Of a stretch of DNA of 47,405 bases, positions 34,563-43,124 are shown piece by piece. Under the pieces are notes generated by a model. It had not been told where the DNA came from. It was given only the letters and a program-made list of their open reading frames with translations, and ran no database searches. The DNA lies in the NCBI GenBank assembly GCA_964475955.1, contig CAYYZY010000042.1, forward strand, positions 1 to 47,405. Reading direction: 5' to 3'. Source of the DNA: DATKZH01 sp964475955. Lineage in GTDB: Bacteria; Planctomycetota; Planctomycetia; Pirellulales; Thermoguttaceae. A program made the translations under genes and the position numbers. Within the stretch, counting starts at the first letter, position 1; the number at the start of each line of letters is the position of its first letter.

Positions 34563-35084
34563 ATGGAGCTTACGGCACGATTGGAGCGTCAACTCAAGAA
34601 GGTCCGCGAGGTCACCGAGGCTTTCCTCGCCGCATTCCAGACACCCGAGGAGTGGACCTACCAGGTCCACCAGGGCGCCAACCATCCGCTTTGGGTGGCC
34701 GGGCACCTCGGTACGGTCGACGGCTTCCTGATCTCGCTCTTGGCGCCCGAGCGTCCGACCGCCCAGGCCGACTATCAGGAGATGTTCGGGATGGGGTCCC
34801 GGCCGAGTTCCCATCCGGCCCACTACCCGGAAGTGGCCGAAGTGCTCGACTTCATGCGCAAACGGCGTGCCGTCGTGCTGGAGATCCTGGGCGGCCTGAG
34901 CGACGGTGACCTGGCGGCTGCCGCGCCCCCGCTCGCCCCCGACATGATGCCCGACGTGGGGTCGATCTTCGAGACGGCCGTCTGGCACGAGGCGATCCAC
35001 GCCGGCCAGATCACGATCGCGCGCCGCGCGTTGGGGCATCCGCCGCTGGTCGACGCCCCGCCCAAGTCGGGCGCAGCCGGCTGA
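34563..35084 (+). CDS. DinB-superfamily (DfsB-like four-helix) protein
   Basis: 173 residues from the ATG at 34563 (MELTARLERQLKKVREVTEA), with GGGGGA upstream; the open frame extends back over the SRP RNA gene but that part is not coding. The four-helix metal-binding DinB fold is indicated by NHPLWVAGHLGTVDGFLISL (first His) and VWHEAIHAGQITIARRALGH (HxxxH). Members include mycothiol or bacillithiol-dependent transferases and many unknowns. It is the first of the long plus-strand gene series; 98 bases separate it from the OleC-like gene. A role with the lipid genes is not shown. Confidence 0.75.
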   Translation: MELTARLERQLKKVREVTEAFLAAFQTPEEWTYQVHQGANHPLWVAGHLGTVDGFLISLLAPERPTAQADYQEMFGMGSRPSSHPAHYPEVAEVLDFMRKRRAVVLEILGGLSDGDLAAAAPPLAPDMMPDVGSIFETAVWHEAIHAGQITIARRALGHPPLVDAPPKSGAAG

Positions 35085-35182
35085 CCCGCGCCCGGTCGGT
35101 ATCCGCCCGCTTCGTCGCCGACACCCGAGCTTGCCGCAACGCGAACCGCTCATTTGTCGAGGTCTTCCTGAGTTCCCCTGAC

Positions 35183-36850
35183 ATGACACGCAAATCGGTC
35201 AACGTGGCAAACCGTTTGACGGCGATGGCCCGGTCGATGCCCGACGCGCTCGCGGTGGTCGAGCCTTCAGGCTACGGGCCGGAGGGCAAGCGGCAATACC
35301 GCCAGGTCACATTCCGCGAGCTGGATGAGGATAGCACCCGAATCGCCCGGGGCCTGCGGAATATGGGCGTGGAGCCGGGCACGCGGCTGGCCCTGCTGGT
35401 GCGGCCGGGCATCGATTTCGTCTCCCTGGTTTTCGCCTTGTACAAGGCCGGCGTGGTGGTGATCTTGATCGACCCGGGCATGGGGCGTCGCAACCTGATC
35501 CGCTGCCTGGCGGCCGCCGAGCCGGAGGGGTTCGTGGCCGTCCCCGCCGCTCACGCCGTGCGGTCGCTCGTCCGGTGGCGGTTCCCCAAGGCCCGGTTCC
35601 ACGTCACGGTGGGCCGGCGATGGTTTTGGGGCGGGACCACCTTGGACCAACTTCGCGCCGGGCCGCTCGAGGGGCCGGACCTGCCGGCCACCGCCGCCGC
35701 CGACCCCACGGCGATCATCTTCACCACCGGCAGCACCGGCCCCGCCAAAGGGGTGCTTTTTACCCATGGCAACTTCGACGCCCAGGTCGAGCGGATTCGC
35801 GACTTCTACGGGCTCCGGCCCGGCGAGATCGACCTGCCGTGTTTCCCGATGTTCGGGCTGTTCAACTGCGCGATGGGCGTCACGGCCGTGATCCCCGACA
35901 TGGACCCGTCGCGCCCGGCCAACGTCGACCCGCGCAACGTGATCGAGGCGATCGGCGACTGGAACGTAACCCAGGCGTTCGGCTCGCCGGCCGTCTGGAA
36001 CCGCGTGGGCCGCTACTGCGAGGAGCACGGAGTCACGCTGCCCTCGGTGCGCCGCGTGCTCTCGGCGGGAGCCCCCATCCCCAGCGACGTACTCGCGCGC
36101 ATGAAGGCGTGCATCCACCCGGAGGGCGACGTCCACACGCCCTACGGCGCAACCGAGGCCCTCCCGGTGGCCTCGATCGCCGCCAGCGAAGTGCTCGAGC
36201 ATACGGCCGCCGACACGGCAGCCGGGGCCGGCGTCTGCGTCGGCCGCAACTTCCCGGGAATCGAGTGGCGGGTGGTGCGGATCGTCGACGGGCCGATCCC
36301 TTGGATCGACGACGCCGAGCCGTTGCCCCAAGGCGAGATCGGCGAGCTGATCGTGCGCGGGGCGGTGGTCACGCGACGATACGTGACGCGCCCCGAGGCC
36401 AACGCCACGGCCAAGATCCGCGACGGCGACGCCGTCTGGCACCGGATGGGCGATGTGGGCTATTTCGATCAGTGCGGACGGTTCTGGTACTGCGGGCGCT
36501 TGGCGCATCGGGTGGTGACCGCCGACGGACCCGTCTATCCGGTCCGTTGCGAGGCCGTCTTCAACCAGCATCCCGACGTGTTCCGAAGCGCGGTCGTCGG
36601 CGTGGGGCCGCCCGGAAACCAGCGCCCCGTGGCGGTCCTCGAGCCGGTACGGGGCCGCATTCCCCGCGACAGAGCGGCCGAGAGGTCGCTCGTCGCCGAG
36701 GTCCGGCGCATCGGCGCGGCCAGCCCGGTGACCGCGCCGGTCGCGGAGTTCCTCGTCCACCGGGCGTTCCCCGTCGATATCCGCCACAACGCGAAGATAT
36801 TCCGCGAGAAGCTCGCGATCTGGGCGGCCGCGCGGATGGCGGGGAAGTGA
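35183..36850 (+). CDS. oleC: OleC-like beta-lactone synthetase (AMP-forming ligase family)
   Basis: 555 residues. The adenylate-forming motifs are present: AIIFTTGSTGPAKGVLFTHG (P-loop, about residues 176-195), HTPYGATEALPVASI, and HNAKIFREKLAIW with the C-terminal catalytic lysine. OleC-specific stretches are recognisable: LIDPGMGRRNLIRC and CFPMFGLFNCAMGVTAVIPD followed by MDPSRPANVDP. In the known Ole pathway OleC converts a 2-alkyl-3-hydroxy acid to a beta-lactone with ATP, after OleA (condensation) and OleD (reduction) and before OleB (decarboxylation). OleD is nearby (38627-39652); OleA and OleB are not in the window. An ordinary acyl-CoA ligase is the alternative but fits the signature less well. 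Confidence 0.85.
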   Translation: MTRKSVNVANRLTAMARSMPDALAVVEPSGYGPEGKRQYRQVTFRELDEDSTRIARGLRNMGVEPGTRLALLVRPGIDFVSLVFALYKAGVVVILIDPGMGRRNLIRCLAAAEPEGFVAVPAAHAVRSLVRWRFPKARFHVTVGRRWFWGGTTLDQLRAGPLEGPDLPATAAADPTAIIFTTGSTGPAKGVLFTHGNFDAQVERIRDFYGLRPGEIDLPCFPMFGLFNCAMGVTAVIPDMDPSRPANVDPRNVIEAIGDWNVTQAFGSPAVWNRVGRYCEEHGVTLPSVRRVLSAGAPIPSDVLARMKACIHPEGDVHTPYGATEALPVASIAASEVLEHTAADTAAGAGVCVGRNFPGIEWRVVRIVDGPIPWIDDAEPLPQGEIGELIVRGAVVTRRYVTRPEANATAKIRDGDAVWHRMGDVGYFDQCGRFWYCGRLAHRVVTADGPVYPVRCEAVFNQHPDVFRSAVVGVGPPGNQRPVAVLEPVRGRIPRDRAAERSLVAEVRRIGAASPVTAPVAEFLVHRAFPVDIRHNAKIFREKLAIWAAARMAGK

Positions 36851-37035
36851 TCTCGCGGCACGGACATGCGCGCGACTGCCAGCGCGGAGTCCCAACCGCC
36901 TTCGAAGACCGGCCCCCCTTTCGGCAAGCCGTTTGCTGGAACGCACGGCTCGGAAGAGGTACACTAGCAGTAGTCTCGTCGTCGTACCTCGCACGAGCGT
37001 TGTCCCCCGAGGTGGTCTCAGCCGCGGGATGCCCC

Positions 37036-38508
37036 ATGGCCAGTGAGTGGTATCTGAAAGTCGCCGACCGCCTGGTTGGACCCCTCACACCCCAACAGCT
37101 CAAGGCGATGGCGGACCAAGGTCAGGTCGATCCCTACGACCCCGTCCGGTGGGGGAATGAGGGCCGTTGGGTCCCGGCCCGGAGCGTGCGCGGGCTGTTC
37201 TCGGCGGAAAAGGCGTCAACCACGCAAGGCCCCTCCGACGGCCTGCCGGCTGCCGAGCAGCTCAAGCCACCTCCCGTGACGCCGGGGGCGGAGGTGTCGG
37301 ACGCGGCCTCGCCGACGTCGGCAGCCCCGAAAGCTGAGCCGCCTCCGCGCCCGGCCGCGGTCCCGGGCCCCTCCGGCGCACCGACGGTCGGCCCGCACAG
37401 CGCGCCTCCAGCCGGGGTCCCGGTCGCGCGGCCGGTCGATCCAGCGCCGCCCCCGCCTCCCGCTCAGATTTCCCCGGAGAAGTTCGCGGTCCCACCGCCT
37501 GCCGACACCCCTTCCGTGGGGCACGATGGACGTGCCGGCAAGGCCCGCGCGGGCCCCCGAAGACGCCGCCGGCAAGAGGCGATGCTGGTCGCAATCATCA
37601 TGGCGGTGCTGGGATTGGGCACCTTGACCGCCGTGCTCCTGCTGTCGCGCAAGGTTCCCACCGCGCCCTCGGCGAGTATGCCGGCCGCGGAAGAGGCCGT
37701 TGCCTCCGCGCCGGAACCGGAGGCCGAGAAAGTCGTCATCCCCGGGCTCGAGGAGTACCTCGGAGGAAAGGCGCCGGAGGACCCGGACGACGCCGAGTCG
37801 AAGGCACCGCCGACCGAGCCGAAGACTCCGGTCGCCGAGCCGGAGACCCCGGCCGCCCAGCAGTGGACCGACGCGTCGACCTCGCCGATCGAGTGCGGCG
37901 ACGTGCGCGTGGGGATTACGTCGGCCCGGATCGGCCGCCCGGAGCTGGTCTCTGCCGACGGCAAGAGGGCTTCGCCTGCGAGGGACTACCTCTGCGTGAA
38001 GCTGGAGTTGCATAACCGCAGCGCCGGCGAGCGAGAACTTCGCAGTTGGGGCCGCGAACAGGACGGCGCCACCCTGGTCGACGAAGACGACCACCAGTAC
38101 CGGCTGAGGTCCTTCGCCGACCGAGGCTACACGATCGTCGGCCAGATCGACGGGGGCGCCGGCGCCCTCCCTTCTGGGGGCTCTGTGCACGATCTGGTGG
38201 TGTTCGACAAGCCTCGCCAACGCGTGTCCCGGTTGCGGCTCGAGCTGCCGGCCGCGACATTCGGGGAAGAAGGCTCCTTGAAGTTCGAAATCCCCATCTC
38301 TATGATCGCGGTGTCGAAGGAGGCGCCGGAGGCGTCGTCGCGCTCGGGGGACGGCCGAGGCGAGTCGGACCCCGCCGACCAGGCCGACGCCGGCGCGGAA
38401 TGGGACCGGGGGCCGATCGCCATCCCCGGCATCCACGACGACCAAGGCGCCGCAACCGAACCGGAGGCCGACGACTTCCGCTTCGCCGAAGACCCGGAGC
38501 GCCCGTAG
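37036..38508 (+). CDS. GYF-domain single-pass membrane protein
   Basis: 490 residues from the ATG at 37036. Residues 3-55 are a GYF_2 domain (EWYLKVADRLVGPLTPQQLK and YDPVRWGNEGRWVPA), which in eukaryotic relatives binds Pro-rich peptides and in planctomycetes is common at protein N-termini. A long Pro/Ala-rich linker (residues 60-170) leads through RRRRRQ to one membrane helix at about 183-204 (MLVAIIMAVLGLGTLTAVLL). A second acidic linker and a beta-rich outer domain (residues 285-430) follow, ending in a low-complexity tail. It lies between oleC and oleD, so a membrane scaffold for those enzymes is conceivable; that is inference. Topology is N-in, C-out by the positive-inside rule. Confidence 0.8.
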   Translation: MASEWYLKVADRLVGPLTPQQLKAMADQGQVDPYDPVRWGNEGRWVPARSVRGLFSAEKASTTQGPSDGLPAAEQLKPPPVTPGAEVSDAASPTSAAPKAEPPPRPAAVPGPSGAPTVGPHSAPPAGVPVARPVDPAPPPPPAQISPEKFAVPPPADTPSVGHDGRAGKARAGPRRRRRQEAMLVAIIMAVLGLGTLTAVLLLSRKVPTAPSASMPAAEEAVASAPEPEAEKVVIPGLEEYLGGKAPEDPDDAESKAPPTEPKTPVAEPETPAAQQWTDASTSPIECGDVRVGITSARIGRPELVSADGKRASPARDYLCVKLELHNRSAGERELRSWGREQDGATLVDEDDHQYRLRSFADRGYTIVGQIDGGAGALPSGGSVHDLVVFDKPRQRVSRLRLELPAATFGEEGSLKFEIPISMIAVSKEAPEASSRSGDGRGESDPADQADAGAEWDRGPIAIPGIHDDQGAATEPEADDFRFAEDPERP

Positions 38509-38626
38509 CCCCGCAGGTCTCGTTCTCGCGGCGAGCGTCGGATGGGTCGGAAGAACAAGGCCTGGGGGACGGCGTCGACCGGTCGGATGATTCTCGCAGC
38601 CACGCGCTACGCTCAAGCGGTATCTC

Positions 38627-39652
38627 GTGAACGCACTGGTCACTGGGGCCGGGGGCTTCCTCGGACGATACATCGTCGAAAGGCTTGTGGCTCGGAACGA
38701 CCGGGTTCGGGCGTTTTGCCGCAAGCAGTACGAGGCGCTCGACGCCCTGGGCGTGGAGACCGTGCGCGGCGACCTGCGCGATCGTGCGGCGATCGTGGCG
38801 GCCTGCCGGGGCATGGACGCCGTCTTCCACGTGGGCGGCATCGTCGGAATGGGGGGTGCGTGGAGGGAGTTTTACCAGATCAATACGCTGGGCACGCAGC
38901 ACGTGGTCGAAGGCTGCCGGAAGCACGGGGTCCCGCGCCTCGTGTTCACCAGCAGCCCGAGCGTCACGTTCGACGGGACCAGCCAGGAGGGGGTCGACGA
39001 GTCGGCACCCTACCCCCGCCGCTGGCTGGCCCCCTACCCGTGGAGTAAGGCACTGGCCGAGCGGCACGTGCTCGAGGCCGCCGACATCGATGGGTTGGCC
39101 ACCTGCGCGCTCCGCCCGCACCTGATCTGGGGGGAGCGCGACCCACACCTGATCCCCAGCCTGCTGGCCAAGGCCCGAGCGGGCAAGCTGCGGCGGATCG
39201 GCGACGGGGCGAACCGCATCGACACCGTCCACGTGGAGAACGCGGCCGCGGCCCATCTCCTGGCGACCGACGCCCTGCTGCCCGGCTCGCCCGTCACCGG
39301 CCGGGCCTACTTCATCTCGCAGGGCGAGCCGGTGAATTGCTGGCAGTGGATCGACCAGGTCCTGGCGATGGCCGGCCTGCCGCCGATCCGCAAATCGCTG
39401 TCGTTTCCGGCCGCCTGGATGCTCGGGGCGGTGATCGAGCGTGTTCACCGCCTGATGCGGCTGAAGGGCGAGCCGTGGATGACGCGCTTCCTGGCGGCCC
39501 AGTTGTCGATGTCCCACTACTACGACATCAGCCGCGCCCGGCGCGACTTCGGATACGGCCCCGAGGTGTCGACCGAAGAGGGGATGCGCCGGCTCGCCCA
39601 GCAGTTGGCCGGCTACGGACAGGGCAAGTGGCGCGGGGCCCGAACGGACTGA
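38627..39652 (+). CDS. oleD: OleD-like NAD(P)-dependent 2-alkyl-3-ketoacyl reductase
   Basis: 341 residues from a GTG. Extended SDR of the 3-beta-hydroxysteroid dehydrogenase type: MNALVTGAGGFLGRYIVERL (cofactor site), INTLGTQHVVEGCRKHGVPR, LVFTSSPSVTFDGTSQEGVD with the catalytic Ser region, and YPWSKALAERHVLEAAD with Tyr-x3-Lys. TSSPSV.FDG..DE.APYP..YPWSKALAE is how OleD proteins read. OleD reduces the 2-alkyl-3-keto acid made by OleA. Together with the OleC-like gene it supports a partial olefin/beta-lactone route. A hopanoid or sterol dehydrogenase (HpnA-type) is the main alternative. Confidence 0.82.
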   Translation: MNALVTGAGGFLGRYIVERLVARNDRVRAFCRKQYEALDALGVETVRGDLRDRAAIVAACRGMDAVFHVGGIVGMGGAWREFYQINTLGTQHVVEGCRKHGVPRLVFTSSPSVTFDGTSQEGVDESAPYPRRWLAPYPWSKALAERHVLEAADIDGLATCALRPHLIWGERDPHLIPSLLAKARAGKLRRIGDGANRIDTVHVENAAAAHLLATDALLPGSPVTGRAYFISQGEPVNCWQWIDQVLAMAGLPPIRKSLSFPAAWMLGAVIERVHRLMRLKGEPWMTRFLAAQLSMSHYYDISRARRDFGYGPEVSTEEGMRRLAQQLAGYGQGKWRGARTD

Positions 39653-39843
39653 CGTGAGGCGATTCCCCGAGACTCGTCCCAGGCACCCCGCACAGGGCCG
39701 TCGCGTTTCCCCCGATTTCTGCTGACGAGGCTCCCCCCGGTGCGGTGACTTTCGGCGGGGGCCGCTTGCCAACTGAAGCCCAACCGGGTACTGTCATAAG
39801 CTCGGGATGGGTTAGCGAGCCCCTGGTAGCTGCGTGGCGTGGG

Positions 39844-41088
39844 ATGAGTGGCGAAGTTCCAGATCGTGATCGCATCGTGATCACCGGCATCGGACTTACG
39901 GCTCCGAACGGGAACAACCTGTCGGAGTACCGCCAGAGTCTGCTGTCGGGCCGTAGCGGGGTGACGCAGTACGACGTTCGCTACTTCGGTCCCACCGTGG
40001 CCGGGGTCTGCCAGTTCGACCACCTGCGCTACCAGCGCCGCAAGGAGGTGCGGCGGGGCACCCGGGCCGGCAGCGTCGGCGTCTACTGCGCCCACGAGGC
40101 CCTGGCCGATTCGGGCATCGACTGGGAGAACCTCGACAAATCGAGCGTCGGCGTCTACGTGGGCGTGACCGAGCACGGCAACGTGGAGACCGAAAACGAG
40201 ATCTACGCCCTCAAGGGCTACGACTACGATACGGCCTTCTGGTCGCACCACCACAATCCGCGCACCGTGGCCAACAACCCGGCCGGCGAAATCACGCTCA
40301 ACCTCGGGGCGACCGGCCCGCATTATACGTTGGGCGCGGCCTGCGCGGCCGGAAACGCCGGATTGGTGCAGGGTGCGCAGATGCTCCGCCTCGGCGAGTG
40401 CGAGGTGGCCCTGTGCGGCGGCGTTTCGGAGAGCATTCACACGTTCGGGATCTTCGCCAGCTTCCACAGCCAGGGGGCGCTGGCGCGCCACGAGGACCCC
40501 ACCAAGGCGTCGCGCCCGTTCGACGCCGACCGGACGGGCATCGTCGTCTCCGAAGGGGGATGCTTGTTCGTCCTGGAACGGCTCGACCGCGCCCGGGCCC
40601 GCGATGCCCGGATTTACGGCGAGGTGATCGGCTACGCGATGAACAGCGACGCCCACGACTTCGTCGTTCCGCATCCCGAACGCCAGGGCGAGTGCATTCG
40701 CAAGGCGCTCGCTCGGGCGCGGCTCAACCCGAACGACGTCGATCTGGTGAGCACGCACGCGACGGGCACGTCGACCGGCGACGTGCAGGAGTGCCTGGCG
40801 CTTCGGAGCGTATGGAACGGCAACGGCCACACGCTGTTCAACAACACGAAGAGTTACATCGGTCACGCCATGGGAGCGGCCGGGGCCCTGGAATTGGCGG
40901 GGAACTTGCCCGCCTTCCACGACGGCGTCTGCCATCCCACGATCAACCTCGACCGCATCGATCCCGAGTGCGACCTGCCGGGACTGGTGGCCAACGAACC
41001 CCGCCAGTCGGCCAAGGTGGACGTGATCCTGAACAACTCGTTTGGTATGCTTGGCATCAATTCGGTAGTGATCGTCCGAAGGATCTGA
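39844..41088 (+). CDS. FabF-type beta-ketoacyl-ACP synthase
   Basis: 414 residues from the ATG at 39844 (MSGEVPDRDRIVITGIGLTA). The condensing triad is complete: nucleophile Cys167 in YTLGAACAAGNAGLVQGAQM, His305 in DLVSTHATGTSTGD, Lys336 and His341 in NNTKSYIGHAMGAAGALELA. The glycine-rich end is LNNSFGMLGINSVVIVRRI. It groups with decarboxylating KS enzymes (FabF, polyene and ladderane-cluster KS) rather than FabH or OleA. Unusual segments include WSHHHNPRTVANNPAGE. It starts a run of five tightly linked genes and is followed after 21 bases by its likely acyl carrier protein. Not the housekeeping FabF by context, though no other copy can be seen here to compare. Confidence 0.93.
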   Translation: MSGEVPDRDRIVITGIGLTAPNGNNLSEYRQSLLSGRSGVTQYDVRYFGPTVAGVCQFDHLRYQRRKEVRRGTRAGSVGVYCAHEALADSGIDWENLDKSSVGVYVGVTEHGNVETENEIYALKGYDYDTAFWSHHHNPRTVANNPAGEITLNLGATGPHYTLGAACAAGNAGLVQGAQMLRLGECEVALCGGVSESIHTFGIFASFHSQGALARHEDPTKASRPFDADRTGIVVSEGGCLFVLERLDRARARDARIYGEVIGYAMNSDAHDFVVPHPERQGECIRKALARARLNPNDVDLVSTHATGTSTGDVQECLALRSVWNGNGHTLFNNTKSYIGHAMGAAGALELAGNLPAFHDGVCHPTINLDRIDPECDLPGLVANEPRQSAKVDVILNNSFGMLGINSVVIVRRI

Positions 41089-41109
41089 GCAGGAGGTGGA
41101 GTGTAGGGC

Positions 41110-41370
41110 ATGACTGGTGCCGAAATTCGAGACGCGGTCGTCGACATCCTCAACGACGTCGCCCCCGACGAAGACCTGACCAATCTCAAAGAGGAGGTTC
41201 CGTTCCGCGACCAACTGGAGCTGGACAGCATGGATTTCCTCGACATCGTGATGGAGCTCCGCAAACGCTATCGCATCCAGATCCCCGAAGAGGACTACCC
41301 CGAACTGGTCAGCATGCAGCGCACCGTGGAATACCTCACTCCGCGGATGCGCGACGTTCAACCGAAGTGA
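41110..41370 (+). CDS. dedicated acyl carrier protein
   Basis: 86 residues; AGGAGGTGGAG lies 10-20 bases upstream. FRDQLELDSMDFLDIVMELR carries Ser40, the phosphopantetheine attachment site, in an LDSMDF variant of the usual DSL. The rest is a four-helix ACP (MTGAEIRDAVVDILNDVAPD to TVEYLTPRMRDVQPK). Immediate linkage to the ketosynthase shows it is the carrier for this pathway. The DSM in place of DSL and the pairing with a ketosynthase are what one expects of specialised ACPs and not of the general AcpP. Confidence 0.93.
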   Translation: MTGAEIRDAVVDILNDVAPDEDLTNLKEEVPFRDQLELDSMDFLDIVMELRKRYRIQIPEEDYPELVSMQRTVEYLTPRMRDVQPK

Positions 41371-41536
41371 CCCTCCCGGCGGCCCCGGGCGTCGCCCCGG
41401 CCCTTATCCTTCGCGGAGCAACCGCCCCGCACGCCCGCAAGCCGCGCCCCGCGGGGATCGAGCCTTCCGGCCTCCCCCGGCGGCGCCGGGCGCAGGGGCG
41501 CTCGCCGTCGCGCTCGACCAGGATTCCGGCACGGCC

Positions 41537-42910
41537 ATGTACGACACGATCATCATCGGCGCGGGCATGTCGGGTTTGGCGGCCGGGATCCGTTTGGCGC
41601 ATTTCGGCCAGCGGGTGTGCGTCGTCGAGCGCCACTGGGCGGTCGGGGGGCTGAACTCCTGGTACCGGCGGAACGGGCGCGTGATCGACGTCGGGCTGCA
41701 CGCCGTAACGAACTACGCCCCCGGCGCGAGCAAACACCTCCCCATGCCGCGCCTGCTCCGCCAGTTGCGCTTCACCTGGGACGACTTCGAGCTTGCGCCG
41801 CAGATCGGTTCTTCGATCCGATTTCCCGGGGTCGCGCTCGAATTCAGCAACGACTTCGAGCTGCTCGAGTCGGAAATCGCCCGGCATTTCCCCCTCGAGA
41901 AGGACGGCTTTCGGCGCCTGGTGGCCGAGCTTCCCCACTACGACGAGTGCGGCCGGGGCGATCCTCAGCGCTCCGCCCGCGGCGTCGTGGCCGGTTTCGT
42001 CGACGACCCCCTCCTGGTCGAAATGCTCTTCTGCCCGCTCTCCTATTACGGCGACGCCCGGCAGCACGACATGGACTTCGCCCAGTTCGCCATCATGTTC
42101 CGCTCGATCTACCTGGAGGGGTTCGCCCGGCCAAGGGCAGGAATTCGGGTGATTCTCGACAAGCTCCTCGGGCGATACGAGTCGCTGGGCGGCGAGTTGC
42201 GGTTGAATGCTGGCGTGAGCCGGATCGCCGTCCGCGACCGTTCCGCCCAGGGCGTCGTGCTCGACGACGGCACGGAACTGGCCGCCCGGCGGATCCTCTC
42301 CTCGGCCGGCTGGATCGAGACGATGCGCCTCTGCGACGACCGCCCGGAGACCGCTTTCGAAGGGGCCGGGCAGGTGTCGTTCGTCGAGTCGATCTCGGTC
42401 CTCGACCGGCAGCCGCGAGAGCTGGGCATCGATCGCACGATCGTCTTCTTCAACGATTCCCACCGGTTCCACTACGAAAAGTCCGACGAGCTGGTCGATC
42501 TGCGAAGCGGCGTCGTCTGCGCGCCCAACAATTTCCAGTACGAGGAGCCGCTCGACGAAGGCCGGGTGCGGATCACGTCGCTGGCAGGCTACGACCGCTG
42601 GGCCGCCCTCGATGAATCCCCGTACCGCGAGGCGAAGCGCCGCGCGCACGAGGCGGTCGTCGAGTCGGCCGTTCGGTTCGTGCCCGATTTCCGCGAGGCA
42701 GTCGTCGCGGCGGACTTTTTCACGCCCACAACGATCCGCCGCTACACCGGGCACGAGAACGGCGCGGTTTACGGAATGCCCGAAAAGCGGTACGACGGCA
42801 CCACGCACCTGGCCAACCTGTTCGTCTGCGGCACCGACCAAGGGCTCCTGGGAATCGTCGGCGCGATGACCAGCGGGATCGGCATGGCGAACCGGCATTT
42901 GTTGAAGTGA
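41537..42910 (+). CDS. CrtI-like FAD-dependent oxidoreductase 1 (phytoene desaturase superfamily)
   Basis: 457 residues from the ATG at 41537. The dinucleotide site is TIIIGAGMSGLAAGIRLAHF with the acidic strand end VVERHWAVGGLNSWYRR, and GRVIDVGLHAVTNY follows as in the CrtI/COG1233 family. The C-terminal FAD segment is LANLFVCGTDQGLLGIVGAM followed by TSGIGMANRHL. Family members desaturate, isomerise or saturate polyene and prenyl chains. No phytoene synthase or other carotenoid gene is near; the KS, ACP, FabZ and FabI genes on both sides point to an acyl-ACP substrate. About 166 bases separate it from the ACP gene. Confidence 0.88.
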   Translation: MYDTIIIGAGMSGLAAGIRLAHFGQRVCVVERHWAVGGLNSWYRRNGRVIDVGLHAVTNYAPGASKHLPMPRLLRQLRFTWDDFELAPQIGSSIRFPGVALEFSNDFELLESEIARHFPLEKDGFRRLVAELPHYDECGRGDPQRSARGVVAGFVDDPLLVEMLFCPLSYYGDARQHDMDFAQFAIMFRSIYLEGFARPRAGIRVILDKLLGRYESLGGELRLNAGVSRIAVRDRSAQGVVLDDGTELAARRILSSAGWIETMRLCDDRPETAFEGAGQVSFVESISVLDRQPRELGIDRTIVFFNDSHRFHYEKSDELVDLRSGVVCAPNNFQYEEPLDEGRVRITSLAGYDRWAALDESPYREAKRRAHEAVVESAVRFVPDFREAVVAADFFTPTTIRRYTGHENGAVYGMPEKRYDGTTHLANLFVCGTDQGLLGIVGAMTSGIGMANRHLLK

Positions 42911-43024
42911 GGAGTTGGGAGTTGGGAGATGGGAGATGGGAGATGGGAGATGGGAGATGGGAGATGGGAGATGGGAGTGGGGAGATGGGAGTGGGGAGAT
43001 GGGAGTGGGGAGATGGGAGTGGGG
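42911..43024. repeat. G-rich microsatellite (GGGAGATG)n / (GGGAGTGGGGAGAT)n
   Basis: Seven or so copies of an 8-base GGGAGATG unit pass into about four copies of a 14-base GGGAGTGGGGAGAT unit, directly after the stop of the first FAD gene. One strand has many G3-G4 runs, capable of G-quadruplex formation. It breaks an otherwise compact operon. Confidence 0.9.
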
Positions 43025-43124
43025 TGAAATCGAGGGTTGAGAGCTGAGTCGCGGCAACCGACGGCTGATAGCTGACCGCTGATATCTTGCTTCGGACGAG
43101 ACGTTCCGTGGATACCGACTTGCT

